From Pseudonocardia kunmingensis (GTDB taxonomy: Bacteria > Actinomycetota > Actinomycetes > Mycobacteriales > Pseudonocardiaceae): 64,000 nt of DNA. Below the pieces are notes generated by a model. The model was not told where the DNA came from and did not search any database. It saw nothing but the letters and a program-made list of their open reading frames with translations. The stretch covers positions 1 to 64,000 of the forward strand of contig NZ_VFPA01000008.1 of the NCBI RefSeq assembly GCF_006716445.1. Direction: 5' to 3'. Positions within the stretch are counted from its first letter, which is position 1, and the number at the start of each line of letters is the position of its first letter. Made by a program: the position numbers and the translations under genes. This document shows positions 45,029 through 54,214 of the stretch, one piece after another.

Positions 45029-45877
45029 TCAGCGGCCGTCGTTGAACAGCTCGGTAGGGAAGTCGCGGGTCTTGGACAGGGTCCAGTGCGGTGGGCGCTT
45101 CTCCTTGAACGCAGTGACGCCCTCGGGCGCATCGGCGTGCTGGCCGGCCCAGCGGAACAACCGCCGCTCCAGCTCCAGCGCCGCGGCCTGGTCGGTCTCC
45201 TGCAGGAAGGCGCGGGTGACCAGCTTGGTGATCGCCGCGGACACCGGCGCCACGTTCTCGGCGATGTCCTTTCCGGTCTCGACGGCAGCGGCGAGCACCT
45301 CCGCGGCCGGCAGAGCCTTGGCGGCCAGGCCGACCTCGGCGGCCTCCCGGCCGCGGAAGATGCGCGCGGTCAGCAGGAGCTCCATGGCCCGGGAGAAGCC
45401 GATCTGGCGGGGGACGCTCCACATCAGGTCGGCGTCGGGGACGACACCGCGCCGGTTGAACACGAACCCCAGCTTGGCGTCCTCGGCGACGTAGACGATG
45501 TCGGCGCGCAGCGCCATGGTCAGGCCGGCGCCGACCGCGGCGCCGTTCACAGCCGCGATGACGGGCGTGCGCAGCTTCTCCGCGCTGCGCTTGGGCCCGG
45601 GCACCTTGGCCGCAGCGTCCTCGCGGCGCAGTGAGCCGTCGAAGGTCTGACCGGCGGGACGCAGTCCGGCGCCGGCGCAGAACGCCCGGCCGGCGCCGGT
45701 GAGCACGATCGCCCGCACGTCATCGTCGTCGTCGAAGGTGGCGAACGCGTGCGCCATCTCCTCCGACATCAGCCAGTCCCAGGAGTTGAGCACGTCGGGC
45801 CGGTTGAGCATGACCACGCCCACCGGGCCGTCCCGCTCGACGAGGATGGATTCGTAGGTGACGGTCGGTGCTGCCAT
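45029..45877 (-). CDS. Enoyl-CoA hydratase/isomerase (crotonase family)
   Basis: This 282-aa crotonase-fold protein has an oxyanion-hole AFCAGAGL segment and a second backbone motif NGAAVGAGLTMALRADIVY. The catalytic region reads RRGVVPDA, where many relatives have RRGIVPEA, so the reaction may be hydration or isomerisation of an enoyl-CoA. ATG 45877 was chosen because AGGGAGTCAGCC lies upstream. It follows the small acyl-CoA dehydrogenase by 29 bp in the same operon, which fits the step after dehydrogenation. Confidence 0.9.
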   Translation of the reverse strand: MAAPTVTYESILVERDGPVGVVMLNRPDVLNSWDWLMSEEMAHAFATFDDDDDVRAIVLTGAGRAFCAGAGLRPAGQTFDGSLRREDAAAKVPGPKRSAEKLRTPVIAAVNGAAVGAGLTMALRADIVYVAEDAKLGFVFNRRGVVPDADLMWSVPRQIGFSRAMELLLTARIFRGREAAEVGLAAKALPAAEVLAAAVETGKDIAENVAPVSAAITKLVTRAFLQETDQAAALELERRLFRWAGQHADAPEGVTAFKEKRPPHWTLSKTRDFPTELFNDGR

Positions 45878-45906
45878 GGCTGACTCCCTTGTCGTCCGGT
45901 TGCCGA

Positions 45907-46998
45907 TCACAGTCCGATGCGGTCGGCGAGGGTGCGGCGGTGCGCACCGGTGTCACCGAAGAGCACGAGCGAGGTCTTGGCCCGTTTGAAGTACAGGTGG
46001 GCGTCGTGCTCCCAGGTGAAGCCGATGCCTCCGTGGATCTGTACGTTGTCGGCGGCGGCCCGGAAGTAGGCCTCGCCCGCCACGGCCTTGGCCAGCGGCG
46101 CGACCGCCGGCAGCTCGGCGGGGTTCTCCGCGGCCGCCCAGGCGGCGTAGGCGACCGCGGCGCGCGCCCCCTCGAGCTCGACGAGGACCTCGGCGCACTT
46201 GTGCTTGATCGCCTGGAACGAGCCGATGGGCCGGCCGAACTGCCGGCGCACCTTGGCGTAGGCCACGCTCGCGTCCAGGCAGGTCTGCGCGCCGCCGACC
46301 ATCTCGGCGGCGAGCAGCACACCGGCGGTGTCCAGCGCGCGCTCCAGTAGGTGCGCGCCGGTGCCCACCGGGGTGCAGGGGACGTCGTCGAAGCGCAGCA
46401 GGGCCAGCGGGCGGGTCTGGTCGAGAGTGGGCTGCGGGGCGCGGGTGACACCGGGTGCGGTGGGGTCGACGGCGACGACGACGGTCGAGTCGCCGGTGCC
46501 GGCGACGGCCAGCACGAGGTCGGCCGACATCCCGTCCAGCACGGTCGACGCGCTGCCCGAGAGCTTCCGACCGGTCACGCTCATCGAGCGGCCCGCGGAG
46601 TCCCAGCCGGCTCCGGGAGCCAGCCACGCGACCGTGGCCACGGTGGAGCCGTCGGCGATGCCGGGCAGGTGCCGGGCCCGGGCATCCTCGTCGTCGGTGG
46701 CCAGCAGCAGCGGCAGGGCCAGGCCCAGGGTGGCCAGCAGCGGGCTGGGCAGCACCCCGGCGCCGCACTCGTCGAACACGTGCGCCAGCTCCTGCACGCT
46801 GTACCCGGCGCCGCCGTACTGCTCGGGCACGGCCAGGTCGAGGACGCCGAGCTCGCCCAGGCCGCGCCAGATCGCCGGGTCGAACGCGGTGGGGGTGCCC
46901 ATCAGCTCGCGCACGCGGGCCATCGGCACGCTGTCGGCGAGCCAGCGGCGGACGGTGGCGCGCAGTTCCTGCTGCTCGGTGGTGACGGCGAGACTCAT
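45907..46998 (-). CDS. Acyl-CoA dehydrogenase, small partner
   Basis: This 363-aa acyl-CoA dehydrogenase-fold protein has the N-terminal helical domain (LGELGVLDLAVPEQYGG), a divergent middle beta domain, and a C-terminal domain with RRQFGRPIGSFQAIKHKCAE and IHGGIGFTWEHDAHLY. It overlaps the larger dehydrogenase by ATGA, so both are made together. Paired short and long acyl-CoA dehydrogenases in actinobacteria often form heteromers, as in steroid side-chain degradation; that these two do is inferred. Confidence 0.9.
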   Translation of the reverse strand: MSLAVTTEQQELRATVRRWLADSVPMARVRELMGTPTAFDPAIWRGLGELGVLDLAVPEQYGGAGYSVQELAHVFDECGAGVLPSPLLATLGLALPLLLATDDEDARARHLPGIADGSTVATVAWLAPGAGWDSAGRSMSVTGRKLSGSASTVLDGMSADLVLAVAGTGDSTVVVAVDPTAPGVTRAPQPTLDQTRPLALLRFDDVPCTPVGTGAHLLERALDTAGVLLAAEMVGGAQTCLDASVAYAKVRRQFGRPIGSFQAIKHKCAEVLVELEGARAAVAYAAWAAAENPAELPAVAPLAKAVAGEAYFRAAADNVQIHGGIGFTWEHDAHLYFKRAKTSLVLFGDTGAHRRTLADRIGL

Positions 46999-48236
46999 CG
47001 CGCACTCCCCACCGGGGCCGGGTCCTTGGGCAGGCCGAGCACGCGTTCGGCGACGATGTTGCGCTGGACCTCGGCGGTGCCGCCCCAGATGGTGTGCGAG
47101 CGGGTCACGAGCAGTTCCTCCTGCCAGTGGTCGAGCTCGTAGTCCGGGCCGACGACCAGCGCGTCCGGGCCGAGCAGGTCCATCGCGATCTCGGCCAGCC
47201 GACGCTCGTACTCCGACCAGCGGATCTTGGTGGTCGAGCCGTTGCCCAGGCCCGCCCCCGAGCGGCCCGCGGCCAGCTCGGCGACCAGCTGCAGCCCGGT
47301 GTAGCGCAGCACCTCCACCTGGGAGTAGGCCCAGGCCAGCTGCTCGCGCACGCGCACGTCGTCGATGAGCCCGCGCTTGCGGACCTCCTCGACCAGCCGC
47401 CAGAACTGCCGCATGAAGGCCAGGTGCTGGGTGGTGGCGCGGCCGCCGCGCTCGCTGCCCAGCGTCGTCATCGCGACCCGCCAGCCGTTGTCCAGGCCGC
47501 CGATGACGTTGTCCAGGGGGGCGCGGGTGTCGGTGAAGAAGGTCTCGGAGAAGTGCGCGAGCCCGGTCATCCGGGTGATCGGCCGGAACTCGATGCCGTT
47601 CGGCTCGTCGTCGACGGTGATCGGGACCAGGACGTAGGAGATCCCGCGGTGCTTGGCGGCGTCGGGGTTGGTCCGGACCAGGGTGAAGATCATGTTGACC
47701 TTGAAGAACCCGGAGGTCCACACCTTCTGCCCGTTGATCACCAGGTGGTCGCCGTCGACCACCCCGCTGGTGCGCAGGCTGGCCAGGTCCGAGCCGGCCT
47801 CGGGCTCGGAGAAGCCCTGGCAGTAGTCGTGCTCCCCGGAGATGATCGGGGGCAGGAAGCGGGCCTTCTGCTCCTCGGTGGCGTGCGCGATGATCGCCGG
47901 GCCGACCAGGCCCTCGCCCATCCCGCGGGTCAGCCGGGGCACGTCGGCCCGGGCGAACTCCTCGTTCATGATCGCGACCTCGACGCCGGACAGCCCGCGC
48001 CCGCCGTACTCGCGGGGCCAGGCCACGCACATGTACCCCGCCCCCGTGAGGGTGTCGGCCCAGCGACCGAGCGCCGCCGCCAGTTCGGGTGCGGGCTCGC
48101 GCGGGACCTGGACCCCGCGCATCTCGTCGGGGGCGTTGGCCGCGAGCCAGTCGCGGACCTCGGCCCGGAACTCCTGCGCGGCCGGGCTGTAGTCGATCGG
48201 TGACGGTGCTGGTGCGGGTCCTGTTCCTGCGCTCAT
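46995..48236 (-). CDS. Acyl-CoA dehydrogenase, large partner
   Basis: This 413-aa acyl-CoA dehydrogenase has AWPREYGGRGLSGVEVAI, the FAD-contacting FSEPEAGSDLASLRT and VINGQKVWTSG, and a C-terminal WGGTAEVQRNIVAERVLGLP. It should dehydrogenate an acyl-CoA at alpha-beta, passing electrons to ETF. ATG 48236 overlaps the CoA-transferase stop, and its own stop overlaps the small dehydrogenase start (ATGA). The substrate is unknown. Confidence 0.92.
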   Translation of the reverse strand: MSAGTGPAPAPSPIDYSPAAQEFRAEVRDWLAANAPDEMRGVQVPREPAPELAAALGRWADTLTGAGYMCVAWPREYGGRGLSGVEVAIMNEEFARADVPRLTRGMGEGLVGPAIIAHATEEQKARFLPPIISGEHDYCQGFSEPEAGSDLASLRTSGVVDGDHLVINGQKVWTSGFFKVNMIFTLVRTNPDAAKHRGISYVLVPITVDDEPNGIEFRPITRMTGLAHFSETFFTDTRAPLDNVIGGLDNGWRVAMTTLGSERGGRATTQHLAFMRQFWRLVEEVRKRGLIDDVRVREQLAWAYSQVEVLRYTGLQLVAELAAGRSGAGLGNGSTTKIRWSEYERRLAEIAMDLLGPDALVVGPDYELDHWQEELLVTRSHTIWGGTAEVQRNIVAERVLGLPKDPAPVGSAR

Positions 48237-49531
48237 CGGCGTCTCCCGGTCACGTCGGCGGGGCGGGGGCGTGGGGTGTCGGTGTCCGCGGTCGGGCGAT
48301 CGGCGATCACCCCGGCGGCGCGGAGCTGCGCGATCCGGGTGTCGTCGTAGCCGAGCAGGCCGCCCAGGACGTCGTCGTTGTGCTGGCCGAACAGCGGTGC
48401 GGCCCGCCGGTGGCCGCCGGGCGTGCGGTCGAACCGGAACCCCAGTGCGCTGTAGGCGCGGTTCCCGACCAGCGGGTGGTCCAGCTCGGCGATCATCCCG
48501 GCGTGGCGCATCGCGGGGCTCGCGGCGATCTCCCGCCCGCCCAGCACGGGGGCGGCCGGCACGCCGGCGGCCTGCAGCCGCTCGGCGACCTCGATCTTGT
48601 CCCGGCCGGCGGTCCAGGCGGCGATCTCGGCGCCCAGTGCGTCCTGGTCGGCGAGTCGCTGCGCGGCGGTCGCGCCGCGGTCGACCAGGTCCGGGCGGCC
48701 CAGCACCGCGCACAGTGCCCGCCACTGGTCGTCGGTAACCACCGCGATGACGACCCACTCGTCCTCGCCCCGGCAGCGGAAGGCGTCGTGCGGGGCCGAG
48801 CCGTCACGGTGGTTGCCGTCGGGTCGCCAGGTCGCGCCGGTGGCGAGCTGCTCGAGCACGTACTCGCCGATCCAATGGGCGGCCGCCTCGACCTGGGGGA
48901 CCTCGACCCGGCACCCCTTCCCGGTGCGCTCGCGCAGCTCCAGCGCGGTCAGCACCGCGGCGACCGCGTTCAGCCCGCCGGTGGGGTCCATCAGGGCGGG
49001 GCCGGTGAGCACGGGGGTGCCCTCCGGGTAGCCCATCAGACCCGTCATGCCGGTGGCCGGCTCCATGGTCTTGCCCATGCCCTGGTGGCCCGACATCGGT
49101 CCACCCCGCCCGAAGGCCGGCATCTCGACCACCACGATGCGGGGGTTGACCCGGCTCAGGTCGGTGAAGCCGGCACCGAGCCGGTCCAGCACGCCCGGGG
49201 TGAAGTTGGCCAGCACGACGTCGGCGGTGCGGGCGAGGTCCTGCATGACCTCGGCTGCACCGGGCACCTTGAGGTCCAGCGCGATCGAGCGCTTGTCGAG
49301 GTTCTGTGAGTTGAACAGCATGTTGCGGTTCTGCGGGTCGTCGCCCGGGTCGAGGTCGGGGTAGTAGCGGGGGGCCCCGCGGACCCGGGTGCCGCGCCAG
49401 GAGTCGGGGTGGCTGGGGGCCTCCACCTTGATGACGTCGGCGCCGAGGTAGGCCAAGCAGCGGCCGGCGAACGGCCCGGCCCACGCGGTGCTGAACTCCA
49501 GCACCCGCACGTCCGACAGCGGTCCGGCCAT
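48233..49531 (-). CDS. Family III CoA-transferase, catalytic-type subunit
   Basis: This 432-aa CaiB/BaiF protein starts MAGPLSDVRVLEFSTAWAGP and has the GADVIKVE motif. The catalytic Asp is present at residue 182 in PALMDPTGGLNAV, the position that forms the enzyme-CoA/acyl anhydride. The C-terminal half closes the interlocked-dimer fold. It would move CoA from a donor onto the imported acid. It begins in a TGATG overlap with the second CoA-transferase gene. Confidence 0.92.
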   Translation of the reverse strand: MAGPLSDVRVLEFSTAWAGPFAGRCLAYLGADVIKVEAPSHPDSWRGTRVRGAPRYYPDLDPGDDPQNRNMLFNSQNLDKRSIALDLKVPGAAEVMQDLARTADVVLANFTPGVLDRLGAGFTDLSRVNPRIVVVEMPAFGRGGPMSGHQGMGKTMEPATGMTGLMGYPEGTPVLTGPALMDPTGGLNAVAAVLTALELRERTGKGCRVEVPQVEAAAHWIGEYVLEQLATGATWRPDGNHRDGSAPHDAFRCRGEDEWVVIAVVTDDQWRALCAVLGRPDLVDRGATAAQRLADQDALGAEIAAWTAGRDKIEVAERLQAAGVPAAPVLGGREIAASPAMRHAGMIAELDHPLVGNRAYSALGFRFDRTPGGHRRAAPLFGQHNDDVLGGLLGYDDTRIAQLRAAGVIADRPTADTDTPRPRPADVTGRRR

Positions 49532-50619
49532 CACCGGGCACCCCCCGCCGGCTCCGCGACCTGAAGCCGCGGGCTCGGGCCGGGGACGTCGGCATCGACC
49601 GGGCCGTCGGCGTCATCGACGACGAACAGCCGGCGCAGCGCCGACTCGCCGTCCCCCACCTCGCTCAACATCGAGCGCAGCCGCCACTGCTCCGACTCGA
49701 CCAGCTCGGCGAGCCCGGTCACCTTCTCCGCGCTCACCCTGCCGCGCTGCAGCCCGGCCACCACGTCGTCGGCCGCCATGCCCGCTGCCCGCTCCTGCAG
49801 CCGCGCCACCACCGCCGGCCAGTTCGCCAACCGGTCGCCGGAGGTGGTGAACCGCGGGTCGTCGAGCAGTTCGTCGAGCCCGAAGACGTGGCACAGGCTC
49901 GGCCAGTTGCGGATGGCGAACAGCACCACCCAGGCGTCGCGGCAGCGCAGCACGGCCAGGAAGCCGGGGTAGGCGGCCCGGGTCTCCTCGGTGCCGTTGT
50001 AGCTGGCCTGGCTGACCAGGTTCTGGCCCATGGCCGCGGTGGACTCGAACACGCTGGCCCGCACCTGCTGGCCGCGCCCGGAGCGGCGGCGCTCGTGCAG
50101 TGCGGCGAGCACCGAGATGTAGGCCGTGGTGCCGGTGGCGTAGGAGGCGCGCTGGCCCAGGCCGTAGATCGGCTCGCGGTCGACCGAGCCGGTGGCGTTC
50201 ATGACCCCGGAGAGGGCCTGGTGCACCATCTCCGAGCCCTGCCACCGGGCGTAGGGGCCGTCGGGCGGGAAGTCGCCCAGCTCGCAGTCGACCACCGTGG
50301 CAGCCAGTGGGACCGGCAGCGGCGCCCCTTGGTCGCGCAGCACGACGTCGACGCCGTCGAGCAGTCCGGCCCCCGGCCAGGCGGCTGCCCGCTTGCCCTG
50401 GTTGAGGTGGCGGAACAGGTAGGACTCGGTACCGTCGGGCGACAGCGGGGGAGTCCGCCGCGTCGGCGTGCCCTCCGGCGGCTCGACGAGCACGACGTCC
50501 GCGCCCTGCATGGCCAGCAGGCGTCCGGCGTACTGGCCGGCGACCGACGACGAGAAGTCGACGACACGGAGCCCGTCGAGGGGCCGCGGGCGGGGCACGG
50601 GTTCAGGCGACGATGACAT
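49531..50619 (-). CDS. Family III CoA-transferase-like subunit lacking the catalytic Asp
   Basis: This 362-aa CaiB/BaiF-fold protein has DGLRVVDFSSSVAGQYAGRLLAMQGADVVLVE and SVLAALHERRRSGRGQQV, but is shorter than its neighbour. In the segment GLGQRASYATGTT (about residues 153-165), where the catalytic Asp should lie, there is no acidic residue. It is therefore probably a structural or CoA-binding partner of the Asp-containing CoA-transferase encoded next to it. Two-subunit family III enzymes exist (BbsEF). It overlaps the permease gene upstream by 17 bp. Confidence 0.88.
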   Translation of the reverse strand: MSSSPEPVPRPRPLDGLRVVDFSSSVAGQYAGRLLAMQGADVVLVEPPEGTPTRRTPPLSPDGTESYLFRHLNQGKRAAAWPGAGLLDGVDVVLRDQGAPLPVPLAATVVDCELGDFPPDGPYARWQGSEMVHQALSGVMNATGSVDREPIYGLGQRASYATGTTAYISVLAALHERRRSGRGQQVRASVFESTAAMGQNLVSQASYNGTEETRAAYPGFLAVLRCRDAWVVLFAIRNWPSLCHVFGLDELLDDPRFTTSGDRLANWPAVVARLQERAAGMAADDVVAGLQRGRVSAEKVTGLAELVESEQWRLRSMLSEVGDGESALRRLFVVDDADGPVDADVPGPSPRLQVAEPAGGAR

Positions 50620-51508
50620 CGTCCTCGGTCCTCTCGGTGCGGACCGCCCCGGAGCTCATCCGGTCGCGCAGCGCGTCGCCGATCCGGTAGACGCACAGCA
50701 CGACCACGCCGAGCAGCACGCCCGGAGCGATGATCTGCAGCGGGGCGGACAGGATCTGGGAATAGGCGTCGGACAGGTCGCTGCCCCAGCTCGGCGTCGG
50801 CTTCGCCACGCCGAGGCCCAGGAACGACAGGACGCCCTGGATGACGAAGGCCAGTCCGGTGTAGATGGTCAGTTGCACCACGACCGGGCGCAGCGCCAGC
50901 GGCAGCACGTGCCGCACCAGCACGATCGGCGCCGGGACACCGGACAGCCGGGCGCTCTGCACGAACTGCCGCTCGCGAAGCGCCAGCACGCCCGACCTGG
51001 TGAGCTGGGCGGTGTTGGGGGCGAGCACCAGCCCGATCGCCACCATCGACGTGGTCAGTCCTGGCCCGAGCGAGCCGGTGATGGCCACGGCCAGCACCAT
51101 CGTCGGAAACGCGATCATGATGTCAGCCAGGCGCATCAGCGCGGTGCCGGTGAATCGCGGCCAGAACCCGGCGACCGTCCCCCAGGTCACGCCGACCACG
51201 AGGGTGACGCCGACCGCGATCAGCACGCCGCCGAAGGCGTTGCGCCCGCCCCAGATCAGCCGGCTCAGCACGTCGCGGCCGAACTGGTCGGTGCCCAACA
51301 GATGCGCCGCCGACAGTCCGCCGTTGCGATTCACCAGGTCCTGGGCCAGCGGGTCGTACGGCGCGACCCAGGGGGCGAGTAGCGCGGCCAGCAGCAGCGC
51401 GCCGAGCACGGTGACCGCGACGACCAGGCCGGGGTGCGGCCGGGCGCGCTTGGTGGGGCGGGCCGTGCCGCCTCTCTTCGCAGCGGGGTCCGCGACGGTG
51501 GTGGTCAT
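50603..51508 (-). CDS. Peptide/nickel-type ABC permease (DppC-like)
   Basis: This 301-aa membrane protein has an N-terminal cytoplasmic tail, a periplasmic loop (PYDPLAQDL, LLGTDQFGRDVLSRLIWGGR) typical of OppC/DppC, and about six hydrophobic segments with an EAA-like loop facing the ATPases. It is the second permease of the importer. It starts at ATG 51508, directly beside the DppB-like stop (51510), and ends inside the start of the CoA-transferase gene, so transport and CoA genes are physically locked together. Confidence 0.93.
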   Translation of the reverse strand: MTTTVADPAAKRGGTARPTKRARPHPGLVVAVTVLGALLLAALLAPWVAPYDPLAQDLVNRNGGLSAAHLLGTDQFGRDVLSRLIWGGRNAFGGVLIAVGVTLVVGVTWGTVAGFWPRFTGTALMRLADIMIAFPTMVLAVAITGSLGPGLTTSMVAIGLVLAPNTAQLTRSGVLALRERQFVQSARLSGVPAPIVLVRHVLPLALRPVVVQLTIYTGLAFVIQGVLSFLGLGVAKPTPSWGSDLSDAYSQILSAPLQIIAPGVLLGVVVLCVYRIGDALRDRMSSGAVRTERTEDDVIVA

Positions 51509-51509
51509 G

Positions 51510-52571
51510 TCAGGCCCCCCGGCTCGCCGGGTCGACGATCCCGGCCATGATGTCCACCACCAGGTTCACCACCAGCGCGATCGCCACGTACACCAGCACG
51601 ATCCCGAGGATCAGCGGGTAGTCGCGCACCCCGATGCCGTTGATCAGCGCGCTGCCCATGCCGGGCAGCACGAAGATCTTCTCCAGCACCAAGGTCACGC
51701 CCAGCTGCCCGAGTGCCAGCAGGGCTACCACGTTGAGCACCGTGGGCAGCGCCGCCCGGAAGGCGTACTGCCAGGTGATGACCCGCTCGGGCAGGCCCAT
51801 CGCCCGCGCCGTTCGGCAGTAGTCGCTGGCCAGCGCGTCGACCATGGCCGCGCCGACCTGCCGGATGACGATCGCGCTGCCGCCCAGGATCATCGGCAGC
51901 ACCGGCAGGATGACGTGGTAGAGGTTGCCGACCGGGTCCTCGGTGAGCCGCGGGTAGCCCAACCGGGGCAGCAGACCCAGGCCGACCGAGAAGATGCTGA
52001 TCAGAACCAGGGCCAGGAAGAAGTCCGGTACAGCCAGTCCGAGGCCCGACGTGCTGCGGATCCACCGGCCGACCGGACGATCGGCCCGCCGAGCGGCGTA
52101 AACACCGATCGGCACGGCCACCGCGATGGTGCCGAGGATCGCCAGCACCACCAGCTCGATCGTCACCGGCAGCGCGTTGACGATCAGGTTGATCACCGGT
52201 TGACCGGTCTGGAAGGACATCCCGAGGTCGCCGAGCAGCGCGCTGCCCAACCAGCCGAAGAACTGCTCGGGCAGCGGCCGGTCAAGGCCGAGCTGCCGCT
52301 CGACCACGGCGATGGCCTCCGGTGTCGCCTCCTCGCCGAGCTTCGCGTACGCCGGACCACCCGGGATGATCTTGACCAGGAGGAAGGTGAGCAAGCCCGC
52401 GCCCACGGCTGTGGGGACGAACAGCAGCAGCCGGCGAAGCACGAAGCGGGGCAGGCCGCCGGCGGCGAGCCGGCCACGACCGTGCCCGACGGCGGGCTCC
52501 GGATCACCGCCGCCCGGTGGGGCCGGGTCGGTCGGCTTCCCGGCCAGCGTCGCGGACTCGTGGGCGGCCAC
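51510..52571 (-). CDS. Peptide/nickel-type ABC permease (DppB-like)
   Basis: This 353-aa protein has the DppB/OppB signature LRRLLLFVPTAVGAGLLTFLLVKIIPGGPA and about six membrane segments, with an unusual hydrophilic N-terminal extension of about 45 residues (Pro/Gly-rich) before the first helix. GTG 52571 is the annotated start; an internal start just before the first helix is possible. It begins 1 base after the stop of the substrate-binding protein gene, so the two are coupled. It forms the channel with the DppC-like subunit. Confidence 0.92.
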   Translation of the reverse strand: MAAHESATLAGKPTDPAPPGGGDPEPAVGHGRGRLAAGGLPRFVLRRLLLFVPTAVGAGLLTFLLVKIIPGGPAYAKLGEEATPEAIAVVERQLGLDRPLPEQFFGWLGSALLGDLGMSFQTGQPVINLIVNALPVTIELVVLAILGTIAVAVPIGVYAARRADRPVGRWIRSTSGLGLAVPDFFLALVLISIFSVGLGLLPRLGYPRLTEDPVGNLYHVILPVLPMILGGSAIVIRQVGAAMVDALASDYCRTARAMGLPERVITWQYAFRAALPTVLNVVALLALGQLGVTLVLEKIFVLPGMGSALINGIGVRDYPLILGIVLVYVAIALVVNLVVDIMAGIVDPASRGA

Positions 52572-52572
52572 G

Positions 52573-54162
52573 TCAGCCCGCGCTCATCACGCCGAGGGCG
52601 GTGAAGTCGGCCTCGCCGTTGATCGCGAACGCGTCCGGCCCGCCGGCGACCCGGTCGGTCCACGCCGCCACGTAGGGGGTGAAGTACAGCGGCACGATCG
52701 GCAGCTGGTCCTGCAGCACCTGGGTGGCGTTGCGCAGCGCCGCCTCCAGCTGGTCGGGCGTGGTGGCCGCGTTGAGCTGGGCGAGGGCCTCGTCGCCGCC
52801 GGGCACCGAGACCTTGCCGGCGTTGCCGGAGGACGTGGTGGCCAGCAGCCGGCGGTAGATGGTCAGCCAGTCCGGGCCGGAGTTCATACCGGTGGAGAAG
52901 ATGTCGTACTGGTGGTCGGTGTAGAAGCTCTTGGTCGCGTCCGGCAACGCCTTGGCCTCGAAGTTCACCGTGATCCCCGCCTCGGCCAGCTGCTGGGCGA
53001 TGAGCACGGCGTTGTTCTGGAAGTTGGCGCCGTCCAGGGACACCCCGCGCAGCGTGACGCCGTCCGGGTAGCCGGCCTCGGCGAGCAGCTGCCTGGCCTT
53101 CGCGAGGTCGCGCGGGTAGGCGCCGTTCAGGTCGTCGAAGTGGTACGGGTGCCCGGGCGGGTACGGCTGCACCGAGCCCACGTCGCTCAGGCCGTCGTTG
53201 GCCGCGGCGGCGACGGCCGTGCGGTCGATGGCGTAGCTGATCGCCTGCCGCACGCGGACGTCCTGCAGCGGGCCTTGGCTGCGGTCGACGTTGAGGTCGC
53301 TGATCGCGACGCCGATCTCGTTGCTGAGGGTGACCCCGGGCACGTCGCGCAGTGCCGCGGCGGCACTGGATTCGAGTCGGTAGCCGTAGTCGGCTTGGCC
53401 GCCCGTCAAAGCGGCCACCTGGGCCGACGGGTCGGTGATGATCTGGACGGCGATTGCGGCCACCTTGCCGGGCGGAGGCCCTGCCTCCTGGTAGCCGTCC
53501 CACCGGGTGAGCCGGATGGAGCTGCCCGGCACGAACTCGGTCAGCTGGTACGGGCCGGCGCCGACCGGCTTGGACCCGAACGCGGTGCCCTCCGCCTCCC
53601 GCGCGCGCGGCGAGGCCAGCAGGCCCAGCCGGCTGCCGAGCAGGTCGACCAGCCCGGAGGACGGGCTGGACAGCGTGAAGACGAGGGTCTGCGGGTCCGG
53701 CGCGGTGACCCCCTCCAGCCCCGGCACGGTCTGGTTGCCCAGCGCGATGCACTGCTCGAGGCTCTGCGCCGCGGTGGTCGCGTCCAGTGGCGTGCCGTCC
53801 TGGAAGGTCAGCCCGGACCGCAGGGTCAGTGTCAGGCTCAGCCCGTCCGGGGCGGTCTCCCAGGCGGTGGCGATGCCCGGGGTGAGTTCGCCGGTGACCG
53901 GGTTGGACCGGATCAGGGGGGCGTAGACGGCCCACATGTAGGCCAGCTCGGAGCCGTTGAGCGTCCCGCACGGGTCGAACTGGTTCGGGGTGGAGCCGTG
54001 CACGACGTTCACGGTGCCGGCCGGGTCGGGTGCACCGCCGGCAGTGCCGGAGGGATCGGCGCCCCCGGACGAGCAGGCGGCCGCGGATGCCACTGCCAGC
54101 AGTCCGGCGAGCAGGCGGTTCCGGCGGCGGGGGCGGCGCCGGGTCGGGAGGGCAGGGGGCAT
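52573..54162 (-). CDS. Substrate-binding lipoprotein of the ABC importer (SBP family 5)
   Basis: This 529-aa protein has a basic n-region, hydrophobic core and lipobox (VASAAAC), followed by a Gly/Ser linker, so it should be a membrane-anchored lipoprotein. The mature part has the family-5 signature (AYMWAVYAPLIRSNPVTGELTPGIATAWE and GLTFQDGTPLDA). This family binds oligopeptides, nickel, glycosides or other organic solutes. Together with CoA-transferases downstream, the ligand is likely a carboxylate rather than a peptide. It lies 53 bp after the second ATPase gene. Confidence 0.93.
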   Translation of the reverse strand: MPPALPTRRRPRRRNRLLAGLLAVASAAACSSGGADPSGTAGGAPDPAGTVNVVHGSTPNQFDPCGTLNGSELAYMWAVYAPLIRSNPVTGELTPGIATAWETAPDGLSLTLTLRSGLTFQDGTPLDATTAAQSLEQCIALGNQTVPGLEGVTAPDPQTLVFTLSSPSSGLVDLLGSRLGLLASPRAREAEGTAFGSKPVGAGPYQLTEFVPGSSIRLTRWDGYQEAGPPPGKVAAIAVQIITDPSAQVAALTGGQADYGYRLESSAAAALRDVPGVTLSNEIGVAISDLNVDRSQGPLQDVRVRQAISYAIDRTAVAAAANDGLSDVGSVQPYPPGHPYHFDDLNGAYPRDLAKARQLLAEAGYPDGVTLRGVSLDGANFQNNAVLIAQQLAEAGITVNFEAKALPDATKSFYTDHQYDIFSTGMNSGPDWLTIYRRLLATTSSGNAGKVSVPGGDEALAQLNAATTPDQLEAALRNATQVLQDQLPIVPLYFTPYVAAWTDRVAGGPDAFAINGEADFTALGVMSAG

Positions 54163-54214
54163 GGGGCACTCCTTCGTGCGGGCTGGTGCGGCGGATCCCG
54201 ACGGGACGGGCGGC

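Noticed and set aside
44033-45634. 533-codon plus-strand frame
   Set aside because: It runs antisense through the TetR and crotonase genes and has no recognisable motifs.
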